Positions 7,489-14,058 of a DNA stretch of 18,282 bases are shown here, in pieces (within the stretch, counting starts at the first letter, position 1; each line of letters begins with the position of its first letter). The notes below the pieces were generated by a model, which was not told where the DNA came from, did not search any database, and saw only the letters and a list, made by a program, of their open reading frames with translations. The stretch lies in NCBI GenBank assembly GCA_002501085.1, contig DLRL01000065.1, positions 1-18,282 on the forward strand. Reading direction: 5' to 3'. Source of the DNA: Gemmatimonadales bacterium UBA7889 (GTDB lineage Bacteria > Gemmatimonadota > Gemmatimonadetes > Longimicrobiales > Gaopeijiaceae). The translations under genes were made by a program, and so were the position numbers.

Positions 7489-7674
7489 ATGGCCAGAAAG
7501 GCGCTCATTGAAAAGACAAAGCGGACCCCAAAATTTGGGGTCCGGCAACGTAATCGTTGTCAACGATGCGGTAGACCGCGTGCTTTTCTCCGCAAGTTCG
7601 GGATATGTAGAATTTGTTTCCGAGAAATGGCACTTCGGGGGGAGATCCCCGGTGTCCGCAAATCGAGTTGGTAA
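7489..7674 (+). CDS. rpsN: 30S ribosomal protein S14, short zinc-binding type (uS14)
   Basis: This 61-residue protein is the short, four-cysteine form of S14 in the 30S head. Cys24, Cys27, Cys40 and Cys43 form two CxxC pairs (CQRC, CRIC) that would hold one zinc. The C-terminal GEIPGVRKSSW is typical. The long cysteine-free S14 of most proteobacteria is about 100 residues. Codons 12-18 form a long perfect inverted repeat at 7522-7544, listed separately. The gene lies between rplE and rpsH as in other spc clusters. It is sometimes called rpsZ. Confidence 0.97.
   Translation: MARKALIEKTKRTPKFGVRQRNRCQRCGRPRAFLRKFGICRICFREMALRGEIPGVRKSSW
7522..7544 (+). repeat. Perfect inverted repeat, 11-base arms, inside rpsN
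   Basis: The arms CGGACCCCAAA and TTTGGGGTCCG flank a single central A and are exact reverse complements. In mRNA this would fold as a stem of at least eight mostly G-C pairs (CGGACCCC with GGGGTCCG) closing a seven-base AU loop, beginning 33 bases after the rpsN start. The family consensus Pro-Lys-Phe-x-Val-Arg is encoded here, so part of the symmetry is forced by protein sequence. Whether it regulates rpsN or rpsH is unknown. Confidence 0.8.
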
Positions 7675-7689
7675 GGGAGTATCAATAAG

Positions 7690-8082
7690 ATGATGACCGA
7701 TCCTATCGCGGACCTGCTGACACGCATCCGGAATGCAGGACAGGCAGCGCACAAGTGGGTGGATGTACCTGTATCTAAAATGAAGATCGAGATCGTAAAG
7801 CTATTACAGGAGAGTCATTTCGTTCACGGACATAAAGTGCTTGCTGATGGCCGTTTTGGAGTGTTGCGCATTTACCTTAAATACCATGAAAACAAGCCGG
7901 TCATCCGCCACCTTGAACGCATCTCGCGACCGGGCCGACGGCACTACGTCAGTAAAGATGAAATCCCTCGTGTTAGGAATGGTCTTGGGATGGCCATCCT
8001 CTCAACATCAACGGGAATGCTATCTGATCGCACCGCTCGCCAGCAGGGTGTAGGTGGTGAAGTCTTGGCGCTCGTCTGGTAG
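7690..8082 (+). CDS. rpsH: 30S ribosomal protein S8 (uS8)
   Basis: S8 binds the central domain of 16S rRNA and, in E. coli, represses the spc operon by binding its mRNA. The 130-residue product has TDPIADLLTRIRNA, the core SRPGRRHYVSKDEIPRV and the end GMAILSTSTGMLSDRTARQQGVGGEVLALVW. Two adjacent ATGs (7690 and 7693) are possible starts; GGGAG at 7675-7679 gives ten bases to the first and thirteen to the second, so the first is chosen. Confidence 0.97.
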   Translation: MMTDPIADLLTRIRNAGQAAHKWVDVPVSKMKIEIVKLLQESHFVHGHKVLADGRFGVLRIYLKYHENKPVIRHLERISRPGRRHYVSKDEIPRVRNGLGMAILSTSTGMLSDRTARQQGVGGEVLALVW

Positions 8083-8107
8083 AGCGGAAACGAGAGAGAA
8101 CGAAACC

Positions 8108-8653
8108 ATGTCACGTATCGGGAAGATGCCTGTTTCACTCCCTAAGGGAGTCGAGACCACTGAAGTGGAAGGCACGCTAAGCGTTAAGGGACCGAAAGGG
8201 TCACTAACCATAGAAGTTCACCCGGATATGAAGATCGTAATAGAGGATGACGAACTACGTGTCGAGCGACCCTCAGATCAGAAGGAACACAGGGCCTTGC
8301 ACGGGCTTACACGTTCACTAATCCAAAATATGGTAACCGGGGTAACCCATGGATTCACTAAGACACTTGAGATCATCGGTGTCGGTTATCGCGCTGACCC
8401 CAAGGCTAGTGGGATAACGCTTAACTTGGGGTACAGTCACTCCATCGACTATGTACCGGATAATGGGATAACGCTCGAGTGCCCAAATCAGACAACAATT
8501 GTAGTGCAGGGTATAGATAAGCAAAAAGTCGGACAGGCCGCAGCTGAGATCCGTTCGTTCCGGCCCCCTGAGCCTTACAAAGGAAAGGGCATCCGTTACA
8601 AGGGAGAACATGTGCGACGCAAGGCCGGTAAGACAGCTGGAGCGGGCGTATGA
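8108..8653 (+). CDS. rplF: 50S ribosomal protein L6 (uL6)
   Basis: L6 sits at the base of the L7/L12 stalk near the factor-binding sarcin-ricin loop. The product has 181 residues from ATG 8108 and starts SRIGKMPVSLPKGVE, the family N-terminus. It consists of two similar domains; the second ends with the signature RSFRPPEPYKGKGIRYKGEHVRRKAGK. The open frame extends back to 8054 over the end of rpsH, but that part has no homology. The ribosome-binding site is a weak purine-rich GAGAGAGAA. The stop overlaps rplR in an ATGA junction. Confidence 0.97.
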   Translation: MSRIGKMPVSLPKGVETTEVEGTLSVKGPKGSLTIEVHPDMKIVIEDDELRVERPSDQKEHRALHGLTRSLIQNMVTGVTHGFTKTLEIIGVGYRADPKASGITLNLGYSHSIDYVPDNGITLECPNQTTIVVQGIDKQKVGQAAAEIRSFRPPEPYKGKGIRYKGEHVRRKAGKTAGAGV

Positions 8654-9036
8654 TTAAGCAGAGTAAGCTTAGGAAAAGCAGAAGTCTCCAACGCATGCGT
8701 AGGCACCACCGCGTGCGAGACAAGATCAGAGGCACGGCGCAACGCCCTCGCCTGGTTGTATTTCGCTCACTCAAGAACATTGAAGGACAGCTTATCAATG
8801 ACGATCTTGGTCGCACATTGGTTGGTCTCTCCACACTATCGGAAGAACTCACGGGGTTTAGCGCAGAGAGTAAGAATCCGCGAGTTGAGCATGCGCATGC
8901 AGCTGGAAAATTACTGGCTGAGCACGCCATAAAGCAGGGAATCGACACCGTGGTTTTCGATCGCGGTGGATACAAATACCATGGTCGGGTGAAGGCTTTT
9001 GCCGAGGGTGCCCGTGAGGGAGGTCTGAAGTTCTGA
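8650..9036 (+). CDS. rplR: 50S ribosomal protein L18 (uL18)
   Basis: L18 binds 5S rRNA together with L5 and helps place it in the central protuberance. The 128-residue product has a basic N-terminus (KLRKSRSLQRMRRHHRVRDKI), then RPRLVVFRSLKNIEGQLIND and the end VVFDRGGYKYHGRVKAFAEGAREGGLKF, all typical. The length is slightly above the common 117-122. It starts in an ATGA overlap with rplF and its TGA overlaps the ATG of rpsE by one base. Confidence 0.98.
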   Translation: MIKQSKLRKSRSLQRMRRHHRVRDKIRGTAQRPRLVVFRSLKNIEGQLINDDLGRTLVGLSTLSEELTGFSAESKNPRVEHAHAAGKLLAEHAIKQGIDTVVFDRGGYKYHGRVKAFAEGAREGGLKF

Positions 9037-9569
9037 TGCCGAGGGATTCAAAGAAGAAAAAACCAAACAGGAATCGAGAAAGTGATCTCGTTGAGAATGT
9101 CATTTTTATCAATCGGGTCGCAAAAGTCGTGAAGGGTGGTAGGAGGTTCTCTTTTTCTGCCCTTGTCTCGGTTGGAGACAAAAAGGGGAATGTTGGGATT
9201 GCGCTTGCAAAGGCGAATGAAGTTGCTGAGGCGATCCGAAAATCATTTGAGAAAGCTCGCAGGAACATGGTGAAAGTACCTATCCAGAATGGGACACTCC
9301 CGCACGAGATCATCGGTCGCTGGGGGGCTGGAAAAGTTCTTTTGCGTCCGGCAGCTCCTGGTACAGGTGTGATCGCGGGAGGTCCGGTGCGCGCGGTGCT
9401 TGAGGCTGCGGGAGTGAGTGATGTTCTCACCAAGAGTCTCGGTACAAACAACCCGATTAACGTTGTACGAGCAACTATGAACGGTTTAAGTGAGTTAGTC
9501 ACAGCCGAACAGGCAGCTGAAGAGCGTGGAGTACCAGTTGAGGCTCTTGGGGTGGTCCACCGTGGCTAA
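9036..9569 (+). CDS. rpsE: 30S ribosomal protein S5 (uS5)
   Basis: S5 lines the mRNA entry side of the 30S subunit and affects decoding fidelity; its N-terminal loop is where spectinomycin-resistance changes arise in E. coli. The 177-residue product has VENVIFINRVAKVVKGGRRFSFSALVSVGD, the double-stranded RNA-binding-like N-domain, then GRWGAGKVLLRPAAPGTGVIAGGPVRAVLE and SLGTNNPINVVRATMNGL. The length is normal. The start is in a TGATG overlap with rplR and the last eight bases overlap rpmD. Confidence 0.98.
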   Translation: MPRDSKKKKPNRNRESDLVENVIFINRVAKVVKGGRRFSFSALVSVGDKKGNVGIALAKANEVAEAIRKSFEKARRNMVKVPIQNGTLPHEIIGRWGAGKVLLRPAAPGTGVIAGGPVRAVLEAAGVSDVLTKSLGTNNPINVVRATMNGLSELVTAEQAAEERGVPVEALGVVHRG

Positions 9570-9762
9570 AAAGAAGAAGACCAGCCTGAAAATCACGCAA
9601 ACACGTAGTGGTATAGGGCGTCAGGGCAAACATCGTCGTACCCTTAGAGCATTAGGGATCAAACGCCATCAACAGAGTGTGGTTCACGAAGATTCACCCG
9701 CCATCAGAGGTATGATTAGTCAAATCTCCTTTATGGTGGATGTACATGAGGTAGAGGGTTAA
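9562..9762 (+). CDS. rpmD: 50S ribosomal protein L30 (uL30), GTG start
   Basis: L30 is a small 50S protein of about 60 residues. From GTG 9562 the product has 66 residues: a short lysine run, then LKITQTRSGIGRQGKHRRTLRALGIKRHQ and HEDSPAIRGMI, matching the family start to end. An in-frame ATG at 9526 would add twelve residues with no family match, all inside rpsE. The GTG lies eight bases inside the end of rpsE, implying coupling; the G-rich stretch GGGGTGG at 9549-9555 is the best ribosome-binding candidate. Confidence 0.95.
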   Translation: MAKKKKTSLKITQTRSGIGRQGKHRRTLRALGIKRHQQSVVHEDSPAIRGMISQISFMVDVHEVEG

Positions 9763-9765
9763 TAC

Positions 9766-10227
9766 ATGGCAGAGCTACACGATCTTACTCCGAACTCAGG
9801 TTCAAGCCGGAATCGTAAACGTGTTGGGCGGGGGCCTGGGTCAGGTTGGGGCAAGACTTCCGGACGGGGTCAAAAAGGTCAGAAATCGAGATCCGGTGGT
9901 CGGATTCGAAGAGATTTTGAGGGTGGCCAGATGCCTCTTGCGAGGCGGATCCCCAAGCGAGGCTTCAAGAATTTTAACCGTGTTGAATATCAGGTTGTGA
10001 ATATTCGGGACCTCGAACGTTGTGACGGAGACATCAATCCTGATTCTCTAAGGCAAGCAGGTCTGATTAGATCTCTTCGAAAACCGGTCAAGATTCTTGG
10101 TCAGGGGGAGGTCGATCAGGCTTTCTCGGTTACGGCGCACAAATGCAGCCACAGTGCCAAGACAAAGATTGAGGCTGCAGGTGGCAGTGTCTCACTGATC
10201 ACGGCAGGTGTGGAGGAAGCTTCGTAG
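9766..10227 (+). CDS. rplO: 50S ribosomal protein L15 (uL15)
   Basis: L15 is a mid-to-late assembly protein that threads a long basic arm through 23S rRNA. The 153-residue product begins AELHDLTPNSGSSRNRKRVGRG and carries the glycine-rich arm GSGWGKTSGRGQKGQKSRSGG, then GGQMPLARRIPKRGF. The C-terminal globular domain ends KTKIEAAGGSVSLI. It begins three bases after the rpmD stop, and its 3' end contains the GGAGG element that probably serves secY. Confidence 0.98.
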   Translation: MAELHDLTPNSGSSRNRKRVGRGPGSGWGKTSGRGQKGQKSRSGGRIRRDFEGGQMPLARRIPKRGFKNFNRVEYQVVNIRDLERCDGDINPDSLRQAGLIRSLRKPVKILGQGEVDQAFSVTAHKCSHSAKTKIEAAGGSVSLITAGVEEAS

Positions 10228-10228
10228 C

Positions 10229-11551
10229 GTGGCGACTCCTGCGAAGAACGTAGCCGGTCTCTTCCGTGCTCCAGAGCTCAAGGAGAAGATCCTCTTCACC
10301 TTGTTTATCCTCCTCATCTATCGGCTCGGATCCCACATTACGGTTCCTAGTTTGGATGTCGGTGCTCTACGCCAGCAGTTCGGTCAACTCCAGGACACCT
10401 TCTTCGGCATCTACGACATGTTTGTTGGGGGAGGGTTATCCCGTGCGACAATCTTGGCACTCGGGATTATGCCCTACATCTCGGCGAGTATCATGTTTCA
10501 ATTGCTCGCAGCGGTTTTCCCAACGGTTGAGAAGCTCCAAAAAGAGGGTGAAGAGGGCCGTAAGAAGCTGACTCAGTGGACCCGATATACCACAGTCGTC
10601 CTGTCTGCTGCTCAGGCTTACGGTTATTCGGCCTTTCTCCAAGCGATTCCGGGCGCGGTTACTAGCCCGGGTTTCTTATTCACATTCACGACGGTTACGA
10701 CACTTACGGTCGGCGCAATTTTCGTAATGTGGCTCGGAGAGCAGATCACCGAGCATGGGATTGGTAATGGCATGTCTCTGATGATCTTTTTCTCGATCAT
10801 CCAGACTTTCCCTGCAGCTGTTGTACGTACTTGGGAATCATTCCGGCTCGGAGAGATCGGTGCTTTTTCACTTGTCGCTCTCGTGGCGGTAGTCGTAGGT
10901 GTAACAGCAGGGGTGGTGGCCATGACCCTGGCGGCCCGAAAGATCCCGGTTCAGATCCCACGGAAGGTTGTCGGACGTGGGCGTATCCGTGAAGGTCAAA
11001 AGAGCTTTATCCCACTGCGTGTAAACTCTGCAGGTGTGATGCCAATCATTTTTGCTCAGTCCTTCATTGTGGTTCCAGGAACGGCAGCAGCATTTGTGGA
11101 TTGGGAGTGGATGACTGTCATCAATGAAATCTTCGCTCCCCAAACCTGGGGCTACTATATCACCTATGGGTCCCTGATTGTTTTTTTCACATACTTTTAT
11201 ACGGCAATCATATTCAATCCAATTGACCTGGCTGAGAACCTAAAGAAGCAAGGTGGATTCATTCCAGGTGTGAAGCCGGGCGCTCGTACTGCAGAATACA
11301 TTGATCGAGTACTTACTCGTGTGACACTACCCGGTTCTTTCTACCTTGCGGGTATAGCGCTCGTGCCCTTTTGGATTTTTGATGCTTTCAATATCACGAC
11401 CTTCTTTTTCGGTGGCACGAGCCTCCTGATTGTCGTAGGAGTTGGGCTCGACACAGTCCAGCAAGCCCAGCAGCATCTGATGCTTCGCCACTATGATGGC
11501 TTTATGAAGAAGGGTCGAGTGAAGATGCGTGGCCGCCAACGGTATATGTGA
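10229..11551 (+). CDS. secY: Protein translocase subunit SecY, GTG start
   Basis: SecY is the pore of the inner-membrane Sec translocon and works with SecE, SecG and SecA. The 440-residue product has the usual ten hydrophobic segments, starting with EKILFTLFILLIYRLGSHITVP. It carries GEQITEHGIGNGMSLMIF between segments 4 and 5, the basic cytoplasmic loop IPVQIPRKVVGRGR, and the C-terminal ENLKKQGGFIPGVKPG and TLPGSFYLAGIAL. GTG 10229 is preferred: it starts one base after the rplO stop, with GGAGG at 10212-10216. GTG 10208 would add seven residues and place that site inside the gene. Its TGA overlaps the adk ATG by one base. Confidence 0.96.
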   Translation: MATPAKNVAGLFRAPELKEKILFTLFILLIYRLGSHITVPSLDVGALRQQFGQLQDTFFGIYDMFVGGGLSRATILALGIMPYISASIMFQLLAAVFPTVEKLQKEGEEGRKKLTQWTRYTTVVLSAAQAYGYSAFLQAIPGAVTSPGFLFTFTTVTTLTVGAIFVMWLGEQITEHGIGNGMSLMIFFSIIQTFPAAVVRTWESFRLGEIGAFSLVALVAVVVGVTAGVVAMTLAARKIPVQIPRKVVGRGRIREGQKSFIPLRVNSAGVMPIIFAQSFIVVPGTAAAFVDWEWMTVINEIFAPQTWGYYITYGSLIVFFTYFYTAIIFNPIDLAENLKKQGGFIPGVKPGARTAEYIDRVLTRVTLPGSFYLAGIALVPFWIFDAFNITTFFFGGTSLLIVVGVGLDTVQQAQQHLMLRHYDGFMKKGRVKMRGRQRYM

Positions 11552-12210
11552 TGGTTGTTATCCTCCTGGGCCCACCGGGCGTAGGGAAGGGCACTCAGGC
11601 GGTACGACTCATCGATTCTGTTGGGGGCGAGCACATATCGACGGGCGATCTTTTACGTGAAGCTTGCCGGGATGGCACTGATTTGGGCCTAGAGGCTCAA
11701 GGGTTCATGGATAAGGGCGAACTAGTGCCCGACTTATTGATCTTGGATTTAATCCGAGATCATTTAAGCACCACGGATTCTGAAACGAGTATAGTATTCG
11801 ATGGATTTCCTCGGACGATTGCTCAAGCTGAGGGTCTGGACGGTGTCCTTTTGGACGTCGCGCGTGGAGTAAGTGAAGTAGTCGTTTTCGAGGCACCGGA
11901 GGATGAACTCATCAAACGTCTGAGTGGTCGACGTAGCTGCACCGATTGCGGGGCGGTCTTTAACCTGCACTTCGACCCTCCAACGAGTGAGGGTGAGTGT
12001 GGACGTTGTAGTGGGCCGCTGGTTCAGCGTTCGGACGATCAACCGGACACAGTCAAAAACCGTCTGAGAGTATACGAGAGCCAGACAGCTCCATTGATAA
12101 AGCACTACAGTTCACACCCGGCGTCATTGAAACATGTGTCAGCCGTGCAACCCGTAAATGACGTTCAGCTGGCATTCCGCGCTGCACTTGGAATCGGGTT
12201 AACCGTGTGA
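11551..12210 (+). CDS. adk: Adenylate kinase with zinc-type lid
   Basis: Adenylate kinase interconverts ATP + AMP and 2 ADP in the cytoplasm. The 219-residue product has the P-loop GPPGVGKGT at residues 7-15, the AMP-binding STGDLLRE, and DGFPRT at 84-89. It is the long form, with a lid at about 126-160 holding Cys130, Cys133, Cys150 and Cys153, a likely structural zinc site as in Gram-positive enzymes. The late block TVKNRLRVYESQTAPLI is typical. ATG 11551 overlaps the secY stop (TGATG); a GTG at 11548 would add one residue. The position between secY and map is the common non-enterobacterial order. Confidence 0.97.
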   Translation: MVVILLGPPGVGKGTQAVRLIDSVGGEHISTGDLLREACRDGTDLGLEAQGFMDKGELVPDLLILDLIRDHLSTTDSETSIVFDGFPRTIAQAEGLDGVLLDVARGVSEVVVFEAPEDELIKRLSGRRSCTDCGAVFNLHFDPPTSEGECGRCSGPLVQRSDDQPDTVKNRLRVYESQTAPLIKHYSSHPASLKHVSAVQPVNDVQLAFRAALGIGLTV

Positions 12211-13001
12211 TCCACTTACGAACGCCAGAAGAGGTTGAAATGATCGCGCGTGGGGGCAAGATCATTGCCAGCCTTTTTCACGAGGTAGCTCCTCTTGTGA
12301 TTCCAGGGGTATCAACAGCTGATTTAGACCTATTCTGCGATGAATACATCTTATCACATGATGGTGCCGTTCCGGCTTTTAAAGGTCTCTACGGCTTCCC
12401 GGGGAGTGTCTGTACCTCTGTGAATGAGGAGGTAGTGCATGGGATCCCTAGTGCGAGCCGGATACTGGTTTCGGGAGACATTGTGTCGATAGATGTTGGA
12501 GTACGTCTTGCCGGATGGTGCTCTGATTCTGCTTGGACATTTGTAGTCGGTGAAGTGGGTAATAAAGCACACAGTTTGCTTAAGACCACTGAGAAGGCTC
12601 TCAGGTTTGCGATCAATGCTGCAAGGCCGGGAAACCATGTGGGGGATATAGGTACGGCGGTGATCGCTGCTGTGGAGGGTGAGGATTGCAAGATCGTCCG
12701 TGATCTGGTTGGTCACGGAGTGGGTCGGGAAGTGCATGAGGAACCACAAGTTCCGAATATTGGTCGCCCGGGACATGGCCCGTTGCTCCGGGAAGGGATG
12801 GTACTCGCTATAGAGCCTATGCTTTCTGCTGGTTCTCCGGAAATCCGCACGCTGGACGATGGTTGGACGGTAATAACCGCAGATAAGGCCCTCTCGGCAC
12901 ACTTCGAGCACACGGTGGCGGTAACAGCGCAGGGACCAAAGGTTCTCACCACCCTAGAGTCCTCATTTCATGCAGTTTCTACCACCACCACCACCGCTTG
13001 A
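12207..13001 (+). CDS. map: Methionine aminopeptidase, type I, GTG start
   Basis: The enzyme removes the initiator methionine from nascent proteins using two divalent metal ions. The 264-residue product has all five metal ligands of the family: Asp96, Asp107, His170, Glu203 and Glu234, each one position below its E. coli counterpart, plus His78 in VNEEVVHGIP and His177. GTG 12207 overlaps the adk stop (GTGA). The C-terminus ends with five threonines encoded by an (ACC)5 run at 12981-12995, beyond the catalytic domain. It lacks an N-terminal SH3-binding zinc domain, as expected for the plain bacterial form. Confidence 0.97.
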   Translation: MIHLRTPEEVEMIARGGKIIASLFHEVAPLVIPGVSTADLDLFCDEYILSHDGAVPAFKGLYGFPGSVCTSVNEEVVHGIPSASRILVSGDIVSIDVGVRLAGWCSDSAWTFVVGEVGNKAHSLLKTTEKALRFAINAARPGNHVGDIGTAVIAAVEGEDCKIVRDLVGHGVGREVHEEPQVPNIGRPGHGPLLREGMVLAIEPMLSAGSPEIRTLDDGWTVITADKALSAHFEHTVAVTAQGPKVLTTLESSFHAVSTTTTTA

Positions 13002-13026
13002 AGCTCTACAAAAGCCTTATTACATT
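12998..13026 (+). promoter_or_regulatory. Possible sigma-70-like promoter before rpmJ
   Basis: TTGAAG at 12998-13003 and TACATT at 13021-13026 are separated by 17 bases, each matching the sigma-70 consensus at four of six or better. They lie in the AT-rich 63-base gap between map and rpmJ, the place where an alpha-cluster promoter would be useful. The call rests on motif and position only; such matches arise by chance in AT-rich DNA. Confidence 0.3.
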
Positions 13027-13064
13027 TTATAGCTCTGCTAGAAATGATTCAGGAGATGTCATAA

Positions 13065-13181
13065 TTGAAGGTACGAAGCAGCGTTAAGCCTATCTGTGAA
13101 CACTGCAAGGTGGTCCGGCGAAAGGGCGTGGTGCGAATTATCTGTTCTAGGGATCCTAAGCATAAACAGCGTCAAGGTTAG
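13065..13181 (+). CDS. rpmJ: 50S ribosomal protein L36, zinc-binding type (bL36), TTG start
   Basis: L36 is the smallest 50S protein, a zinc ribbon near the 23S domain junction. The 38-residue product reads KVRSSVKPICEHCK, then VVRIICSRDPKHKQRQG at the end. Cys11, Cys14, Cys27 and His33 are the zinc ligands; the last spacing is one residue longer than in the common 37-residue form. The only sensible start is TTG 13065, with AGGAG at 13051-13055 nine bases upstream. It lies 63 bases after map, where infA is often found first; infA is not present here. rpsM follows after six bases. Confidence 0.95.
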   Translation: MKVRSSVKPICEHCKVVRRKGVVRIICSRDPKHKQRQG

Positions 13182-13187
13182 AGATTA

Positions 13188-13568
13188 ATGGCTCGTATTG
13201 CTGGAGTGGATCTCCCTCGTGGAAAGAGGATTGAGGTTGCACTTACCTATGTATATGGGATAGGTGATACTCGGGCCAAGCAGATTATTACTGAGTGTGG
13301 TGTTGACGCTGATTGCCGGACGCAAGATCTGTCAGATGACGATGTGAACCTTCTCCGGCGTCAGATTGAGGGCAACTATAAGGTGGAAGGTACGCTCCGT
13401 ACCGAGACGTCTATGAACATCAAGCGCCTAATGGATATTGGGTGCTATCGGGGACTACGTCACCGGCGTGGACTTCCGGTTCGTGGCCAAAGAACAAAGA
13501 CTAATGCTCGCACTCACAAAGGCTCTCGGAGGGCGATCACCGGAAAGAAGAAAGCACCCAGGAAATAG
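13188..13568 (+). CDS. rpsM: 30S ribosomal protein S13 (uS13)
   Basis: S13 lies in the 30S head, contacts P-site tRNA and forms intersubunit bridges. The 126-residue product shows ARIAGVDLPRGKRIEVALTYVYGIG, the helix-two-turn-helix core, then GCYRGLRHRRGLPVRGQRTKTNARTHKG and a basic tail GKKKAPRK. Length and motifs are normal. It is followed by a 105-base gap before rpsK, one of the longest within the cluster, which contains inverted repeats listed separately. Confidence 0.98.
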   Translation: MARIAGVDLPRGKRIEVALTYVYGIGDTRAKQIITECGVDADCRTQDLSDDDVNLLRRQIEGNYKVEGTLRTETSMNIKRLMDIGCYRGLRHRRGLPVRGQRTKTNARTHKGSRRAITGKKKAPRK

Positions 13569-13585
13569 ATAGCTTTACTCATTCG

Positions 13586-13604
13586 ACGCATGCAGTGCAT
13601 GCGT
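13586..13604 (+). repeat. Perfect inverted repeat between rpsM and rpsK
   Basis: The arms ACGCATGCA and TGCATGCGT are exact reverse complements around a single central G. It starts 18 bases after the rpsM stop. As RNA it could fold as an eight-pair stem with a three-base AGU loop; as DNA it would suit a dimeric protein. There is no T-run after it, so it does not look like a terminator. A second, imperfect hairpin (GGAT 13626-13629 with ATCC 13651-13654, and GCAA with TTGC inside) lies between it and the rpsK start. Confidence 0.75.
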
Positions 13605-13673
13605 ATCACTTGATGTGGTCCCAACGGATACAGCAACCCCGTTTTGCCGCATCCATAGCGTGGAAATAAGAAA

Positions 13674-14042
13674 TTGGCAAAGCCAAAAAAAGTTGTTGAA
13701 GCTGAAGGCATCGCTCATATAAAGGCGACCTTCAACAATACGATCATTACTATCACAGACAACGCAGGCAATGCGGTGGTTTGGGCCAGTGCTGGTACTG
13801 CCGGTTTCAAGGGATCAAAGAAGTCGACCCCGTTCGCGGCAACCATTGCCGCTGAGAAGGTTGGACGAGAGGCGCTAGGGCTTGGTGTCAAACGTTTGGA
13901 TGTCCGCGTGCAGGGACCTGGGTCGGGTCGTGAATCAGCGATTCAGGCGCTCGCTGCTGCAGGTCTACAGATCAAATCAATCGAGGACATTACGCCGTTA
14001 CCCCATAACGGCTGCCGGCCTCCGAAGAAGCGTCGAGTCTAG
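13674..14042 (+). CDS. rpsK: 30S ribosomal protein S11 (uS11), TTG start
   Basis: S11 is on the 30S platform, beside the mRNA in the exit channel. The 122-residue product has AHIKATFNNTIITITDNAGN, WASAGTAGFKGSKKSTPFAAT, VRVQGPGSGRESAIQAL and the end PHNGCRPPKKRRV. Asn112 in PHNGC corresponds to the E. coli Asn119 known to form isoaspartate. The start is TTG 13674, as no ATG or GTG sits in a suitable place; the N-terminus AKPKKVVEAEG is family-like but the ribosome-binding site (GGAA at 13662-13665) is weak. The upstream 105-base gap may set its translation separately. Confidence 0.95.
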   Translation: MAKPKKVVEAEGIAHIKATFNNTIITITDNAGNAVVWASAGTAGFKGSKKSTPFAATIAAEKVGREALGLGVKRLDVRVQGPGSGRESAIQALAAAGLQIKSIEDITPLPHNGCRPPKKRRV

Positions 14043-14058
14043 GGAGGCTAGCGACGAT

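Noticed and set aside
8691..8900. GCATGC-containing palindromes in rplR resembling the rpsM-rpsK repeat
   Set aside because: Only 10-12 bases, inside coding sequence, and the similarity is limited to the common hexamer GCATGC.
8421..8975. Long open frame on the minus strand (184 codons) across rplF and rplR, and other antisense frames such as 8858-9502 and 3078-3659
   Set aside because: They lie opposite clear ribosomal protein genes, show no recognisable domain or ribosome-binding site, and are explained by codon bias of the real genes.
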